64,000 nt of DNA from Bradyrhizobium sp. CB2312 (GCF_029714425.1 NZ_CP121668.1:6345501-6409500); one strand, 5' to 3'; positions 8,387 to 18,023 are shown, counted from the first letter of the stretch. The notes: a model not told the origin generated them from the sequence alone. Translations and numbers: made by a program.

Positions 8387-9349
8387 TCACTTCTTCAACA
8401 GGCCTTTCAGATTTGCGGTGAATTCCGCGACGTTGGATTTGCTGATCACTTGGGTTGGCACGATCAGCTTGCTGTCAGCCGGAATCCAGGACTTGTCGCC
8501 GTTCAGCGTCTTGATGATGTTGGTGGCGGACAGGTACCCGAATTCGTACGGCTGCTGCACGACAGTGGATTCGATTGTGCCGTCGGATATTCCCCGCAGC
8601 GTGCGCTGGTCCTCGTCGAAACCGACGATCTTCACCTTGCCGGCCTTGCCCGCCGCCTTGACCGCGTCATAGATCAGCGGTGTCTCGTAGCTCCAAAGGC
8701 CGGACAACAGCGCGATGTCGGGATATTTGACGAGCACGTTCTCGATGTTCGCCTTGGCCTTGGCGAAGTCCACCTGGTCGGTGAACACGTCGACCAGCTC
8801 GACCTTGGTGCCGGCGATCGCGTCCTTGATCCCCTGTACCCGCTCGCGGGCATTGTCCGCGTCCATCGTGCCGACGAACAGCGCGATCTTGCCGCCGTTC
8901 GGCAGCGCCTTCTTGATCTCTTCGCCTGCTTGTCGCCCGGCCGCGACGTTGTCGGTGCCGATATAGGCGAGACGATTGCTCTGCGGCGCGTCGCTATCGG
9001 TCGTGATCAACACGGTCTTGGCCGCAACCTTGTTGAGCTGTTCGGTCGCATGCGGTGCATCGTCGACCGAGATGGAGATGCCGGCGACTCCGCGCACCAA
9101 GAGGTCGTCCAGCTCGCGCCGCTGGCCCGCGGCCGTGCCTTCGTTGGTGACGATCAGTTCGATATTGTATTCCGGGTGTTCTTTCTGCGCCTTTTCGAGC
9201 CCGCGGCCGGCGATGGTCCAGAAGTCGGCCGCAACGTTGGTGACCAGCGCGATGGTCTTCTTCTGCTGGGCCTGCGCCATCCCCGTCACCATCGCGAGCG
9301 CGGCGGTCGCGAGCAACGGGACTAGCAATTTCTTCATTGATCCGTTCAT
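8387..9349 (-). CDS. Sugar ABC transporter periplasmic binding protein (RbsB family)
   Basis: A 320-residue protein with signal peptide (MKKLLVPLLATAALAM, cleavage near AQA) and a periplasmic-binding fold of the ribose/galactose type: KTIALVTNVAADFW at the start, LDDLLVRGVAGISISVDD in lobe 1, IKIVGFDEDQ-like VKIVGFDEDQRTLRGI in lobe 2. I start at ATG 9349, since GGGAGG is seven bases upstream; a GTG at 9355 directly abuts that site. It is the first gene of the minus-strand transport operon and is divergent from the ROK regulator. The ligand is probably a monosaccharide or polyol. Confidence 0.92.
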   Translation of the reverse strand: MNGSMKKLLVPLLATAALAMVTGMAQAQQKKTIALVTNVAADFWTIAGRGLEKAQKEHPEYNIELIVTNEGTAAGQRRELDDLLVRGVAGISISVDDAPHATEQLNKVAAKTVLITTDSDAPQSNRLAYIGTDNVAAGRQAGEEIKKALPNGGKIALFVGTMDADNARERVQGIKDAIAGTKVELVDVFTDQVDFAKAKANIENVLVKYPDIALLSGLWSYETPLIYDAVKAAGKAGKVKIVGFDEDQRTLRGISDGTIESTVVQQPYEFGYLSATNIIKTLNGDKSWIPADSKLIVPTQVISKSNVAEFTANLKGLLKK

Positions 9350-9603
9350 GTTCACCTCCCTTTGACACCCCGGATGAGGGCTTCAGGCCGCTTTTGCGCC
9401 TTATTTTATTTACGAAGAGAAGAAATGTCGCAGAGCAAAAACATCGGAATCGGGATGTACTGGCCCCTTCTTCAAGCGGAGATAGTACATGACGCATTTT
9501 ATTAGTAAATATCGCCAGGAGACGTCGCCTTCTTGTTGTGCTTTTTCGATCACATCCCCAACCGCCCCCATATTAACTTCACACAATGAATAAAAGAGAC
9601 AAC
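9350..9603. promoter_or_regulatory. Divergent promoter region between sugar operon and ROK regulator
   Basis: About 250 bases, AT-rich for this genome. Two similar AT-rich blocks stand out: ATTTTATTTAC near 9403 and ATTTTATTAGTAAATAT near 9496; the second is close to a palindrome (TTTATTAGTAAA). AT-rich palindromes are usual for ROK/NagC-type regulators, so these are likely operator candidates. Confidence 0.5.
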
Positions 9604-10872
9604 ATGGCTGACCAAATTGAGCCGACGAGACGCATTTCAAGCACCGTCCGCGGCTCGAACCGCGGCCGCCTCGTCGAAGTCTTGCGACGCCAGGGGCCGT
9701 TGCCGCGTGTGGAGCTCGCTCGGAGCACGGGATTGAGCTTCCCTGCCGTTTCTGGCCTGACGTCGCGACTGATCGCGGAAGAGTTGCTGTGCGAGACCGA
9801 GACAGCGGCAACCTCATGGCCCGACGACACGGACGAAGACGATGCGGACGGGCTGAACGGCCGCCGCCGTGGCCGGCCCGCCGTGCTGCTGACCCTGAAC
9901 CCGGAGTTCGGCCGCATCATTGCGGTCTCGCTGCGCATGAATCTGATTGAAACGCTGATCGCGGATTTCAGCGGCTCCGGCCTGGCACAATCGCGGCTCG
10001 AAATCGCGACGCGAGCTCTCGATGCGGGTGCGCTGTGCGACCTCGTGATAGCGCAGATCGACGCGATGCTTGAGGCGACGGCCACACCGCGGCATCGCCT
10101 GTTGGGAATTGGGATTGCCCTGCAGGGGATCGTGAACGCGGATACTGGCCGGCACCTGTGGAGTCCGGCGCTCTCCGTCACCGATGTCGATCTGGTGAAG
10201 CCGGTGCGCGAGGCCTTCAACGCCGAAGTCGTGATGGCGAATGACGCTGTCGCGGTTGCGCTCGCCCTCACCGCCGCGGATCCATCACTGGCGCAGGGCC
10301 TCTCGGCCACGATCATGGTCGGCCACGGCGTCGGCATGGGCGTCGTTGTCGACGGCGAAGCGCGCTGGGGCGCCGGCGCCGGCAGCGAGATCGGCCATAT
10401 CAAACTGGGATCGAACGGGCCGCAATGCCGCTGCGGCCAGCGCGGCTGTATCGAGGCCCATCTTGCAGACTACGCGCTCTATCGCGACGCTCGCACTTTC
10501 CTCGACCTGCCGCCGGCGGCGGCGCAACAGCCTTCCGAGGCGCAGATGGCCCTCCTGCGCGAGCGAGCGCGGGGCGGCGATCCCCGTCTCGACCACGTGT
10601 TCCAGCAGGCAGGTCGCGCGCTTGCCGAGGCGGTCGCGGCAACGATATCATTGCTGCGCCCACACCATGTGATCCTGGCGGGACCCGGCCTGCAGGCATT
10701 TGACATGATGCGCCGCGCCTATGAGGAGCGGCTCGAGCAAGCGGTGCTGCCATGGCTGCTCAAGTCCACGGCGATCTATCTGCGTCCAAGCGAGTCGGCA
10801 GCGATTGTCGAGGGCATGATGCGACGGACGCTGTGGGTGGTGGACCGAAACCGCATGGAGGCGACCGAGTGA
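9604..10872 (+). CDS. ROK-family transcriptional regulator
   Basis: About 422 residues. An N-terminal winged helix-turn-helix (residues ~15-70, LLEVLRRQGPLPRVELA-like, then TGLSFPAVSGLTSRL) is followed by a ROK sugar-kinase-like domain with the zinc signature CRCGQRGCIEA and the Gly-rich GHGVGMGVVVDG stretch. Such proteins repress sugar operons and are released by a sugar or sugar phosphate. ATG 9604 has AAAGAGA upstream; an ATG at 9586 lacks a ribosome site. Being divergent from the RbsBAC/porin operon, it is the likely regulator of that operon. Confidence 0.9.
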   Translation: MADQIEPTRRISSTVRGSNRGRLVEVLRRQGPLPRVELARSTGLSFPAVSGLTSRLIAEELLCETETAATSWPDDTDEDDADGLNGRRRGRPAVLLTLNPEFGRIIAVSLRMNLIETLIADFSGSGLAQSRLEIATRALDAGALCDLVIAQIDAMLEATATPRHRLLGIGIALQGIVNADTGRHLWSPALSVTDVDLVKPVREAFNAEVVMANDAVAVALALTAADPSLAQGLSATIMVGHGVGMGVVVDGEARWGAGAGSEIGHIKLGSNGPQCRCGQRGCIEAHLADYALYRDARTFLDLPPAAAQQPSEAQMALLRERARGGDPRLDHVFQQAGRALAEAVAATISLLRPHHVILAGPGLQAFDMMRRAYEERLEQAVLPWLLKSTAIYLRPSESAAIVEGMMRRTLWVVDRNRMEATE

Positions 10873-10989
10873 ACATGGGAGGCTGCGGCTCTTGCCTGAG
10901 CCGTCGCAAGGCAACCGAGGCTTGCCGCGATTGATGGGCGACGCAATCGTTGCCGCCAAGCACCCTGCGCATCTCGGACGCGCTCGCCA

Positions 10990-12039
10990 TTACGGCAGAT
11001 TGTCGCGCAGAAAAATGTCGATGCGGATGCGCTCCTGGTCGGGGCTGATGGGCTCACCCGAGCAATGCGCCAGCAGGATGCGCGCCGCGGAGCGCGCCTC
11101 GTGGCCGGGATCCTGGTTGATGATGGCATCGAGCGTGCCGTGCACCAGAAAACGCCGCGTGTGCCGCGTCAGCTCATGGGTGATCCAGACCACCTCGCGC
11201 GCGCGGCCCGAGGCCTCGAGCGCATCGGCGATGCCGCGGTTCCCGGCACCGCAGCAATAGATGCCGCGGAGATCGGCATGACGCGCGAGCAGCGCGGCCG
11301 TGAGCTCCCGTGTGCGGTCGCTGTCGTCGCGGCCTTCGAGGACCGGGAGCGCGCGCAGCTTCGGATACTCGCTGGACAGAATCTGATGGAAGCCGAACTG
11401 CCGCTCGGTGTGATCTCGCAGCGACAACGATCCCGCGATCACCGCAACCGTCCCCTCGCCCCCGGCGAGGAAACGTCCCATCAGCGTTGCCGCAGTCCGG
11501 CCCGCGGCCGGATTGTCTATTCCGACATAATGGAGCCGGCGCGAGCTCGGTGCGTCCGACACAAGGGTCACCACGGCGACCCCGCGCGATGCGAGCTCGT
11601 CGATCGCGGCGCGCACCCTGGGATGGTCGAGCGCGATGACGGCCACCCCCTGATAGGCCGGCGACAAGGTCTCCAGCGCGCCGGCGAGCACGTCCGGATC
11701 GAACACATCGACATGGTGGATGTCGATGAAGCCGCGCTGGCCGGCGAGCCACTCTGCGGTGCGCTGGACCTGCTCGGTCAGGCTGGTCATGAAGCTGTTG
11801 CTGCCGCTCGGCAGCACGAAGGCGAAGCGAAAGCTCTGCCCGCGCGCGAGCCGCGCCGCCGCGACGTCGGCGCGATAGCCGAGCTTGGCGACCGCGGCCT
11901 CGACACGCGCGACAGTCTTGGCGCGCACGCCCTCACGCCGGTTGACGACGCGATCGACGGTGGCGAGCGAGACGCCCGCCGCACGCGCGACGTCCTCCAG
12001 CGTGGCGCGAACCGCCGGCTGCGTCGCGCCAGCTGTCAT
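10990..12039 (-). CDS. LacI-family transcriptional regulator
   Basis: A 349-residue protein with an N-terminal LacI helix-turn-helix (TLEDVARAAGVSLATVDRVV) and hinge helix region, then a type-1 periplasmic-binding-like sensor domain. ATG 12039 overlaps the ThuA gene stop as ATGA, the best start; an upstream frame-mate at 12054 would lie inside that gene. It is the last gene of the minus-strand carbohydrate operon and probably senses the transported sugar or a product of it. Confidence 0.92.
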   Translation of the reverse strand: MTAGATQPAVRATLEDVARAAGVSLATVDRVVNRREGVRAKTVARVEAAVAKLGYRADVAAARLARGQSFRFAFVLPSGSNSFMTSLTEQVQRTAEWLAGQRGFIDIHHVDVFDPDVLAGALETLSPAYQGVAVIALDHPRVRAAIDELASRGVAVVTLVSDAPSSRRLHYVGIDNPAAGRTAATLMGRFLAGGEGTVAVIAGSLSLRDHTERQFGFHQILSSEYPKLRALPVLEGRDDSDRTRELTAALLARHADLRGIYCCGAGNRGIADALEASGRAREVVWITHELTRHTRRFLVHGTLDAIINQDPGHEARSAARILLAHCSGEPISPDQERIRIDIFLRDNLP

Positions 12040-12680
12040 TCGCGCGCCGCCCATAGCATGCCGCGGGTCATCAACGTCCGGATTTCCGGCACGTCGAGTT
12101 CGTAGGCGCGGTGCCCGAGCGAAGAATAGAACACCTTCCCCGCGCCGTAACGCTTCTTCCAGACCACCGGCATCACCACGCCCTCGATCCAGGATGCGTG
12201 CTCGCCGGTGAAAGTGGTCGTCGCCAACACCTCGTTGGCGGGGTCGACATGCATATAGTATTGCTCGGACCGATGCTCGAAACTCTTCAGGCCTTTCATG
12301 ATGGGGTCATCCGGCTTCGTCAAGTCGACCGTGTAGTCGATGATGTTGCCGGGATGCGCGACCCACTGCCCGCCGCACAGGAACTGGTAGTCGACGGACT
12401 CGCGGAACGCATCGCACATGCCGCCATGATGGCCCGCGAGCCCAACGCCACCACGCACCGCGGCGCAGAGATTGAGCGCGTCCGCCTTCTCGATCTTCGA
12501 CATGGTGTAGATCGGGATGATCAACGAGAGGTCATGGATCTCGGGATCGCCGAATGCCTCTGTCGTCGTTTCGATTCGCACCTCGAAACCTTCCGCCTTC
12601 AGCCAGCCGCGGATCATCGAGGCACAGAGATCGGGATCGTGTCCTGGCCAGCCGCCCCATACAATCATTGCCTTGCGCAT
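12036..12680 (-). CDS. ThuA-domain protein
   Basis: A 214-residue protein of the ThuA family (class-I glutamine-amidotransferase-like fold): opening MRKAMIVWGGWPGHDP, central GGVGLAGHHGGMCDAF and closing GAGKVFYSSLGHR are typical. ThuA was named from rhizobial trehalose use; the family often sits with Gfo/Idh dehydrogenases and sugar ABC transporters, as here. The ATG at 12680 has GAGG at about -10 and lies ten bases after the oxidoreductase stop. The exact reaction is unknown. Confidence 0.88.
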   Translation of the reverse strand: MRKAMIVWGGWPGHDPDLCASMIRGWLKAEGFEVRIETTTEAFGDPEIHDLSLIIPIYTMSKIEKADALNLCAAVRGGVGLAGHHGGMCDAFRESVDYQFLCGGQWVAHPGNIIDYTVDLTKPDDPIMKGLKSFEHRSEQYYMHVDPANEVLATTTFTGEHASWIEGVVMPVVWKKRYGAGKVFYSSLGHRAYELDVPEIRTLMTRGMLWAARE

Positions 12681-12690
12681 GCTTCTATCC

Positions 12691-13788
12691 TCAGTCGATC
12701 TGTCCGGTTTCACGTCCGGCCGGCAGCATCGCCGGCCGCTCGACGCGGCTCTCGATCTTGACGCGCCGCCCTTCGTCGGCAGAGGTCTGGAATGCCTCCA
12801 TCACCTCCAACACGTGGAAGGCTAGCGCGCCGCTAGCGCGATGTGGCCGGTTGTTCAGGATCGCGGAAGCCATGTCGGCGACACCGATGGAACGGAACTC
12901 GCCTTCGACGTGACCGTGCGTCGACGGCACCGTCTCAAATTCGCCGCCCGTCTTCGCGACCTGCACCTCGCCGCCGAAGCGGTTCGGGTCCGGCACCAGC
13001 ATGCTGCCCTTGTCGCCATAGATCTCGATCGGCGCGTGCCGGTGCTTCGGCACATCGAAGCTCATCGCGATCGAGACGACGGCTCCGCTCTCGAACTCGA
13101 GCGTCCCTGCGACGTGGGTCGAGACTTCGACCGGAATCAAGGTGCCGTTCATCGGCTGGCTGGTAACCAGACGCTCCGATTTCGGGCGCGAGGTCGAGCC
13201 CATCACACTGGCGACCGGGCCCAGCAGTTGCACGAGATCGGTGATGTAGTACGGGCCCATGTCGAGCATCGGCCCGCCGCCGCGTAAATAATAGAAACCC
13301 GGCGCCGGATGCCAGCGCTCATGGCCGGGACAGCCGAAGAAGGCGCTGCCCGCCACCGGCGTGCCGATCGCACCGTCGTCGATCAGCTTGCGCGCGGTCT
13401 GGTGCCCGCCGCCGAGGAACGTGTCGGGCGCGCAGCCGACGCGAAGGCCCTTCTGCGCGGCGAGATCCATCACCTTGCGGGCTTCCGCGACGTTGATGCC
13501 GAGCGGCTTCTCGGAATGGACGTGCTTGCCTGCGTTCAACACCGCGAGGCTGATGTCGGTGTGGGCCAGCGGCACGGTGAGATTGACGACGATCTCGACG
13601 TCGTCGCGTTTGAGCAACTGGTCGACCCGCATCGCCGGTAGCCCAAAGGCAACGCCCTGCCTCTCCGCGACGTCGCTCCGCATGTCAGCCAACGCCCTGA
13701 CCTCCATCACCGGGAAGCGCTGTGCCGCCTTGAGGTAGGCGGTGCTGATCACACCGCAGCCAATGATTCCGACGCCAACTTTTCTCAT
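12691..13788 (-). CDS. Gfo/Idh/MocA-family oxidoreductase
   Basis: A 365-residue NAD(P)-dependent sugar dehydrogenase-like protein. The N-terminal Rossmann motif is VGVGIIGCGVIS; the family signature EKPLGINVAEARKVMDLA follows near residue 90-110, and the C-terminal domain has GGGPMLDMGPYYI. I start at ATG 13788 (GGAG upstream, standard family N-terminus); ATG 13815, which overlaps the permease stop as ATGA, would add nine residues. It probably oxidises a sugar or derivative brought in by the adjoining transporter, with ThuA working on the same route. Confidence 0.92.
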   Translation of the reverse strand: MRKVGVGIIGCGVISTAYLKAAQRFPVMEVRALADMRSDVAERQGVAFGLPAMRVDQLLKRDDVEIVVNLTVPLAHTDISLAVLNAGKHVHSEKPLGINVAEARKVMDLAAQKGLRVGCAPDTFLGGGHQTARKLIDDGAIGTPVAGSAFFGCPGHERWHPAPGFYYLRGGGPMLDMGPYYITDLVQLLGPVASVMGSTSRPKSERLVTSQPMNGTLIPVEVSTHVAGTLEFESGAVVSIAMSFDVPKHRHAPIEIYGDKGSMLVPDPNRFGGEVQVAKTGGEFETVPSTHGHVEGEFRSIGVADMASAILNNRPHRASGALAFHVLEVMEAFQTSADEGRRVKIESRVERPAMLPAGRETGQID

Positions 13789-13811
13789 TTTCTGTCTCCG
13801 TGAGGTGTCGT

Positions 13812-14660
13812 TCATCCCTTGACCGCGCCCGCGGTGAGGCCGGCGACGATATGCTTCTGCGCCAGCAGGAACAGAATGATCGTCGGCAGGATGGTGAGCG
13901 TGATGAAGGCGAGGATCAGATGCCATTCGGACGAATATTCGCCCTGGTAAATCATGATGCCGAGCGGCCAGGGATAGAGCGCATCGGTGTTGAGCATCAC
14001 CAGCGGCAGCAGATAGGCGTTCCAGCTGTTGACGAAAGTGATGGTTCCGACCGTCGCCAGGATCGGCCGTGACAGAGGCAACGTCACATAGCGGAAGAAC
14101 TTGATGTAGGTGCACCCGTCGACCAGCGCTGCTTCCAGCAGCTCGTAAGGGATGTCCTTGAAGAAGCGCCGCAATAACAGAACGCTCATCGCCAGGCTGA
14201 AGGCCACCTGCGGCAGCGCGACGCCGAAATAGGTATCGAGCAGCCCGAGATCGCCCACCTTGATGAACAGCGGCAGCACGGCGGTCGCCGCCGGAAACAG
14301 CAGGCCGAGCGTCAGGTAGCTCAGCAGCATCGAGCTGCCGTAGAACCTGACATGGGCGAAGGTGAACGCCGCCATCGAGGCGGTGATCAGCGTCAACGTC
14401 ACCGTGAGCGTCGAGATGATCAGCGAGTTGCGCAGGAGCTGCCAGTAACGGGCAGAGAGCAGGATGTCGGCATAATTCTGCCATTCCCAGTGCCGCGGCA
14501 GGCCGAACGGATTGACGCGCAATTCGCCGAGCGACTTGAAGCCGCCGAGCAAGGTCGCGAGCAGCGGCACCAGCACGAAGATGGCAACGACGGCGAGGAA
14601 CGCCGCCTTGAACAGCACAGCGGGATCGAACGGCGCGCGGGTGGCCTCGGCGTTACTCAT
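13812..14660 (-). CDS. Carbohydrate ABC transporter permease (MalG/UgpE type)
   Basis: A 282-residue inner membrane protein with six predicted helices and the EAA cytoplasmic loop (LEAALVDGCTYIKFFRYVTL) that docks the ATPase. ATG 14660 lies at the end of the upstream permease gene, whose stop is at 14653, so the genes overlap by eight bases. It is the second permease of a CUT1-type importer; its partners are the next two genes upstream. Confidence 0.92.
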   Translation of the reverse strand: MSNAEATRAPFDPAVLFKAAFLAVVAIFVLVPLLATLLGGFKSLGELRVNPFGLPRHWEWQNYADILLSARYWQLLRNSLIISTLTVTLTLITASMAAFTFAHVRFYGSSMLLSYLTLGLLFPAATAVLPLFIKVGDLGLLDTYFGVALPQVAFSLAMSVLLLRRFFKDIPYELLEAALVDGCTYIKFFRYVTLPLSRPILATVGTITFVNSWNAYLLPLVMLNTDALYPWPLGIMIYQGEYSSEWHLILAFITLTILPTIILFLLAQKHIVAGLTAGAVKG

Positions 14661-15591
14661 CGCGCATGAACCATCGCTTGTAGGTGAAGGCAAAGGTCAC
14701 GCAGATCACGAACAGGATGACGCCGATGGCGCTGCCATAGCCGACCCGCATCCGAGAAATGCCGTTGTTGTAGAGGAAGCTCACCATTGTGTTCGAGGAA
14801 TCCGCCGGTCCCCCGCGCGTCAGCGGCATCACCAGATCGAACAGCTGCAGCGAGCCGACGATGGCGAAGAACACGGAGAGCCGGATTGTCGGATAGAGCA
14901 AGGGGATGACGACATGGCGCAGCGCTTGCGAGCGCGTTGCCCCGTCGATGCGTGCTGCCTCGATCAGGCTTTTGTCCAGGCTCTGGAGCGCCGCGATGAA
15001 CAGCATCATGTGGAAGCCAAAATACTTCCACACGATCACGATCAGCACGGCCAGCATCGCGGTGTCGGTCGAGGCCAAGAGATGCGGCGGCTCGGCGCCG
15101 AAGGTGCGCCAGATCGAGGCGACAAGACCGTAGTCGCCATCGTAGACGAAGCTGAAGATCAGCCCGGTCGCAATCTCGGCCAGGATGTAGGGCATGAAGA
15201 ACAGCATGCGCAGCGCCACCGCGCCACGAAAGCGCTCGGCGAGCATCAAGGCCAGCGTGAGCGCGAGCGGCAGCTGGATCGCGAGCGAGACCGCGATGAT
15301 CAGCCCGTTGTTGCGCAGCGCCAGCCAGAAGGCACGCGTTTCCAGCACGAAGCGATAATTGTCGAAGCCGATCCAGTTGGTCGGCCTGCCGAAGCCGTTC
15401 CAGTTGAAGCCCGAGTACCAGGCCGCCTCGCCGATCGGCAGCACCACGAACAGCGTGAACAGCAGCAGTGCCGGCGGCAGGAACAGGATCAGGACGGTGA
15501 AACGACCGTCCCACCCCGGGCCACGCAGCGCCTGCGGAGCCGCCTCACGGGCAATGCCGATCGGCGAAGTGATCGCGATCCGTCGCGGCAC
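14653..15591 (-). CDS. Carbohydrate ABC transporter permease (MalF/UgpA type)
   Basis: A 312-residue membrane protein with about six helices and the EAA loop LIEAARIDGATRSQALRHV. A long polar N-terminus precedes the first helix (FTVLILFLPPALLLFTLFVV). It starts at GTG 15591, two bases after the binding-protein stop. With the MalG-like gene it makes the channel of a CUT1 importer. No ATPase gene accompanies them, so a shared ATPase such as a UgpC/MsmK-like protein elsewhere is probably used. Confidence 0.92.
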   Translation of the reverse strand: MPRRIAITSPIGIAREAAPQALRGPGWDGRFTVLILFLPPALLLFTLFVVLPIGEAAWYSGFNWNGFGRPTNWIGFDNYRFVLETRAFWLALRNNGLIIAVSLAIQLPLALTLALMLAERFRGAVALRMLFFMPYILAEIATGLIFSFVYDGDYGLVASIWRTFGAEPPHLLASTDTAMLAVLIVIVWKYFGFHMMLFIAALQSLDKSLIEAARIDGATRSQALRHVVIPLLYPTIRLSVFFAIVGSLQLFDLVMPLTRGGPADSSNTMVSFLYNNGISRMRVGYGSAIGVILFVICVTFAFTYKRWFMRDE

Positions 15592-15593
15592 CG

Positions 15594-16853
15594 TCAGTTA
15601 CCTTGCTTGAAGGCCGCTTCGATCGCTTTCGCAGCGTCCTGCGGGCTCATGCTGCCACCGGCGATCTCCGCCGTGACGTCGTTGACGACGCGACCAACCG
15701 AGGGGCCGAGACTCTGATCGTAGAAGTTCTGGTGGTAGTTCGACTTTGCCAGATTGACCGCGATCAGCTTCATGAAGGAATTGTTGAGGCCGGCGTCCGC
15801 GCCCTGCACCACGGGGATGATGTAGCTGCCCGCGGCGAGCCGCGTTTGCACATCCTTGGAGATGAAGTACTTGAGGAAATCGACCGCTTCCTTCGGCGAG
15901 CCCTTGGTGACCAGCCAGCCAGTGATGCCGCCGAGCGTATCCGTGGGCGCGCCCTTGCCGCCGGGTACGACAGGGAAATCGAACCAGCAGATCTTGTCTT
16001 CACTCAATCCGACTTTGTCGGCAGCCAGCGCGCGCTGCAAATTATAGACTGAGCTGATCGCGAGCGTCATCGCGGCCTTGCCGTCGCCGAAATAGCCAAC
16101 GGCCTGTGGGTTCTTGAAGCCGAGAAAGCCGTTCTGGAACGGCTGGAGATCGACGAGCTGCTTGAACAGCTCGCCGGATTTCTGGAAGGTCTCGCCGGCG
16201 AAGCCGCCGTTCTCGCCACGCAATGCAGCGTCGAACGCTGCCTTGCCGCCGATGCGCACCGCAAGATGGGTCCAGTAGAAATGCAGCGGCCATTTGTCGG
16301 CGCCGCCGACCACGATCGGCGTCACGCCTGCTGCTTTGATTGTCTTCACCGCGGCGAGCAGATCGTCCCAGGTCTTGATGGAAGCGGGATCGACCTTCGC
16401 CTTGGCCATCAGTTCCTTGTTGCAGAGGAAGCCGACCTGCGACAGCGCGATCGGCAGGCCGTAGACGCGGCCATCGCGCGTGAATGCAGCGAGCGCCGCC
16501 GGCGTGATGCTGTCGCTATAGCCCTTCACCTGGTCGTTGATGTCGTCGAGGACGCCGGCATCGATCTGCGTCTTCAAGACGCCGCCGGCCCAGCTATAGA
16601 TGATGTTCGGCCGGTCCTTGGATTGCAGGATGGTCGGCAGCTTGGCCTTGTAGGCCTCGTTCTCGAGGAACTGCATCTCGACCTTCACACCGGGATGCGA
16701 CGCCTCATAGCTGCGTGCGACCTCCTCCCAGATCTTCACCTGGGCCGGATTCACCTCGATGTGCAGCCATTTGACGATCGTGTCGGCGGACGCGGAATTG
16801 GCCCAAAGCAGGCATGCGGCGGCGGTGAGTCCCAGCTTGGCGAGCAGCCTCAT
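15594..16853 (-). CDS. Extracellular solute-binding protein, family 1 (carbohydrate)
   Basis: A 419-residue protein with a signal peptide (LLAKLGLTAAACLLWANSAS) and family-1 binding-protein features: SYEASHPGVKVEMQF in lobe 1 and NIIYSWAGG before the hinge. ATG 16853 has GGGAGG five bases upstream; a GTG at 16856 is too close to that site. As first gene of the minus-strand operon it gives the importer its substrate choice, probably an oligosaccharide or glycoside. Confidence 0.92.
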   Translation of the reverse strand: MRLLAKLGLTAAACLLWANSASADTIVKWLHIEVNPAQVKIWEEVARSYEASHPGVKVEMQFLENEAYKAKLPTILQSKDRPNIIYSWAGGVLKTQIDAGVLDDINDQVKGYSDSITPAALAAFTRDGRVYGLPIALSQVGFLCNKELMAKAKVDPASIKTWDDLLAAVKTIKAAGVTPIVVGGADKWPLHFYWTHLAVRIGGKAAFDAALRGENGGFAGETFQKSGELFKQLVDLQPFQNGFLGFKNPQAVGYFGDGKAAMTLAISSVYNLQRALAADKVGLSEDKICWFDFPVVPGGKGAPTDTLGGITGWLVTKGSPKEAVDFLKYFISKDVQTRLAAGSYIIPVVQGADAGLNNSFMKLIAVNLAKSNYHQNFYDQSLGPSVGRVVNDVTAEIAGGSMSPQDAAKAIEAAFKQGN

Positions 16854-16906
16854 CACGTCCTCCCAATCGGCTCTTGTTCTTTGGCCGCAATCCTGCCTTC
16901 AGTTTT

Positions 16907-16943
16907 TGAGGTACGCAACTAAAATTCTGACCTATGCACCTCA
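16907..16943. promoter_or_regulatory. Inverted half-sites in divergent promoter
   Basis: TGAGGTACGCA and TATGCACCTCA are inverted arms (8 of 11 positions match) with 15 bases between, in the 162-base gap between the binding-protein gene and the divergent dehydrogenase. They could bind the LacI-type regulator of the cluster; the spacing is larger than a classical LacI palindrome, so this is tentative. Confidence 0.35.
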
Positions 16944-17015
16944 CGAGCGAAATGGCTAAGGTCCACCAAAGAGTCGGGGCGGCCTTCGCCGCTCGTAACA
17001 AACTGAAAGGTTCCC

Positions 17016-17774
17016 ATGGCCGCCATCTATTCCGACCTCGCCGGCAAGGTCGTGCTCGTCACCGGAGGCGCAGCGGGAATTGGTGCTGCGATCGTGCGGC
17101 GGTTCGCGGAGCAGAAATCGAAGGTCGTGTTCTTTGACATCAAGATCGACGAGGGCCAGCGCCTGGCGCGCGAGCTGTCGGATCAAGGGCTGGTTGCGCA
17201 TTTCCAGCACGTCGACCTGACCGACATCCCCGCACTGCGCGCTGGCGTCGCGGAGGCACGCGAGGCGCACGGCGCGATCAACATCCTGATCAACAACGCC
17301 GCGCATGACGAACGGCACAAAACCGAGGAGATGACGCCGGAATATTGGGACGACCGCATCGCGGTGAATCTGAAGCACCAGTTCTTTGCCTCGCAAGCCG
17401 TGCTCCCCGACATGAAGGCCGCGAATGGCGGCGCCATCATCAATTTCGGCTCGGTGTCGTGGATCGCCGGACAAGGCGGCATGGCGGCCTACACCGCCAG
17501 CAAATCCGGCGTAATCGGCCTGACGCGCTCGCTGGCGCGCGACTACGGTCCCTACAACATCCGCGTGAACGCAATCGCCCCGGGCTGGATCATGACCGAA
17601 CGCCAGCTCGAGAAATGGATGACGCCGGCCGGCGAGGTCGAACTGCAACAGCGGCAGTGCCTGAAGCGTCGGCTCGTACCGGACGAGGTCGCGAAATTCA
17701 CCATCTTTCTCGCATCCGACGAGGCCTCCGCCTGCACCGCTCAACACTACATCGTCGATGGCGGCTGGGTGTGA
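17016..17774 (+). CDS. Short-chain dehydrogenase/reductase
   Basis: A 252-residue classical SDR: cofactor motif TGGAAGIGAAI near residue 13, NNAA near 90, catalytic Ser in FGSVSW and the YTASK active site near 155, then PGWIMT. Asp in FFDIK at the end of strand 2 suggests NAD(H) rather than NADP(H). It is divergent from the CUT1 sugar operon and probably oxidises a sugar or polyol from it, for example a sugar to its lactone; the substrate is inferred only. Confidence 0.92.
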   Translation: MAAIYSDLAGKVVLVTGGAAGIGAAIVRRFAEQKSKVVFFDIKIDEGQRLARELSDQGLVAHFQHVDLTDIPALRAGVAEAREAHGAINILINNAAHDERHKTEEMTPEYWDDRIAVNLKHQFFASQAVLPDMKAANGGAIINFGSVSWIAGQGGMAAYTASKSGVIGLTRSLARDYGPYNIRVNAIAPGWIMTERQLEKWMTPAGEVELQQRQCLKRRLVPDEVAKFTIFLASDEASACTAQHYIVDGGWV

Positions 17775-18023
17775 CACGCTCTGAGAATGGTCGCAGCACC
17801 TGGACCCAAACCAGGGGCTGCTGAATCCTTCGCCTGCTGCACCGCGAAACCATCTGCGCCGCAACATTCAAAAATGAGACTGCCCGTCAAGCCGGACGAG
17901 GCGTCCACGCATGCACCGCATTCGACTTCGGTTAGCTTCCTTCTAAAGCCGCGGGCCATCGAGAGCCACGGGCGTCACGCCGGTTCGGCGCGGCAACAAA
18001 TCGACGACACAGGGAGGAGCACA

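Noticed and set aside
13789..14484. Upstream extension of the Gfo/Idh oxidoreductase frame
   Set aside because: It lies over the MalG-type permease gene in another frame and its translation is not protein-like; the family N-terminus starts at 13788.
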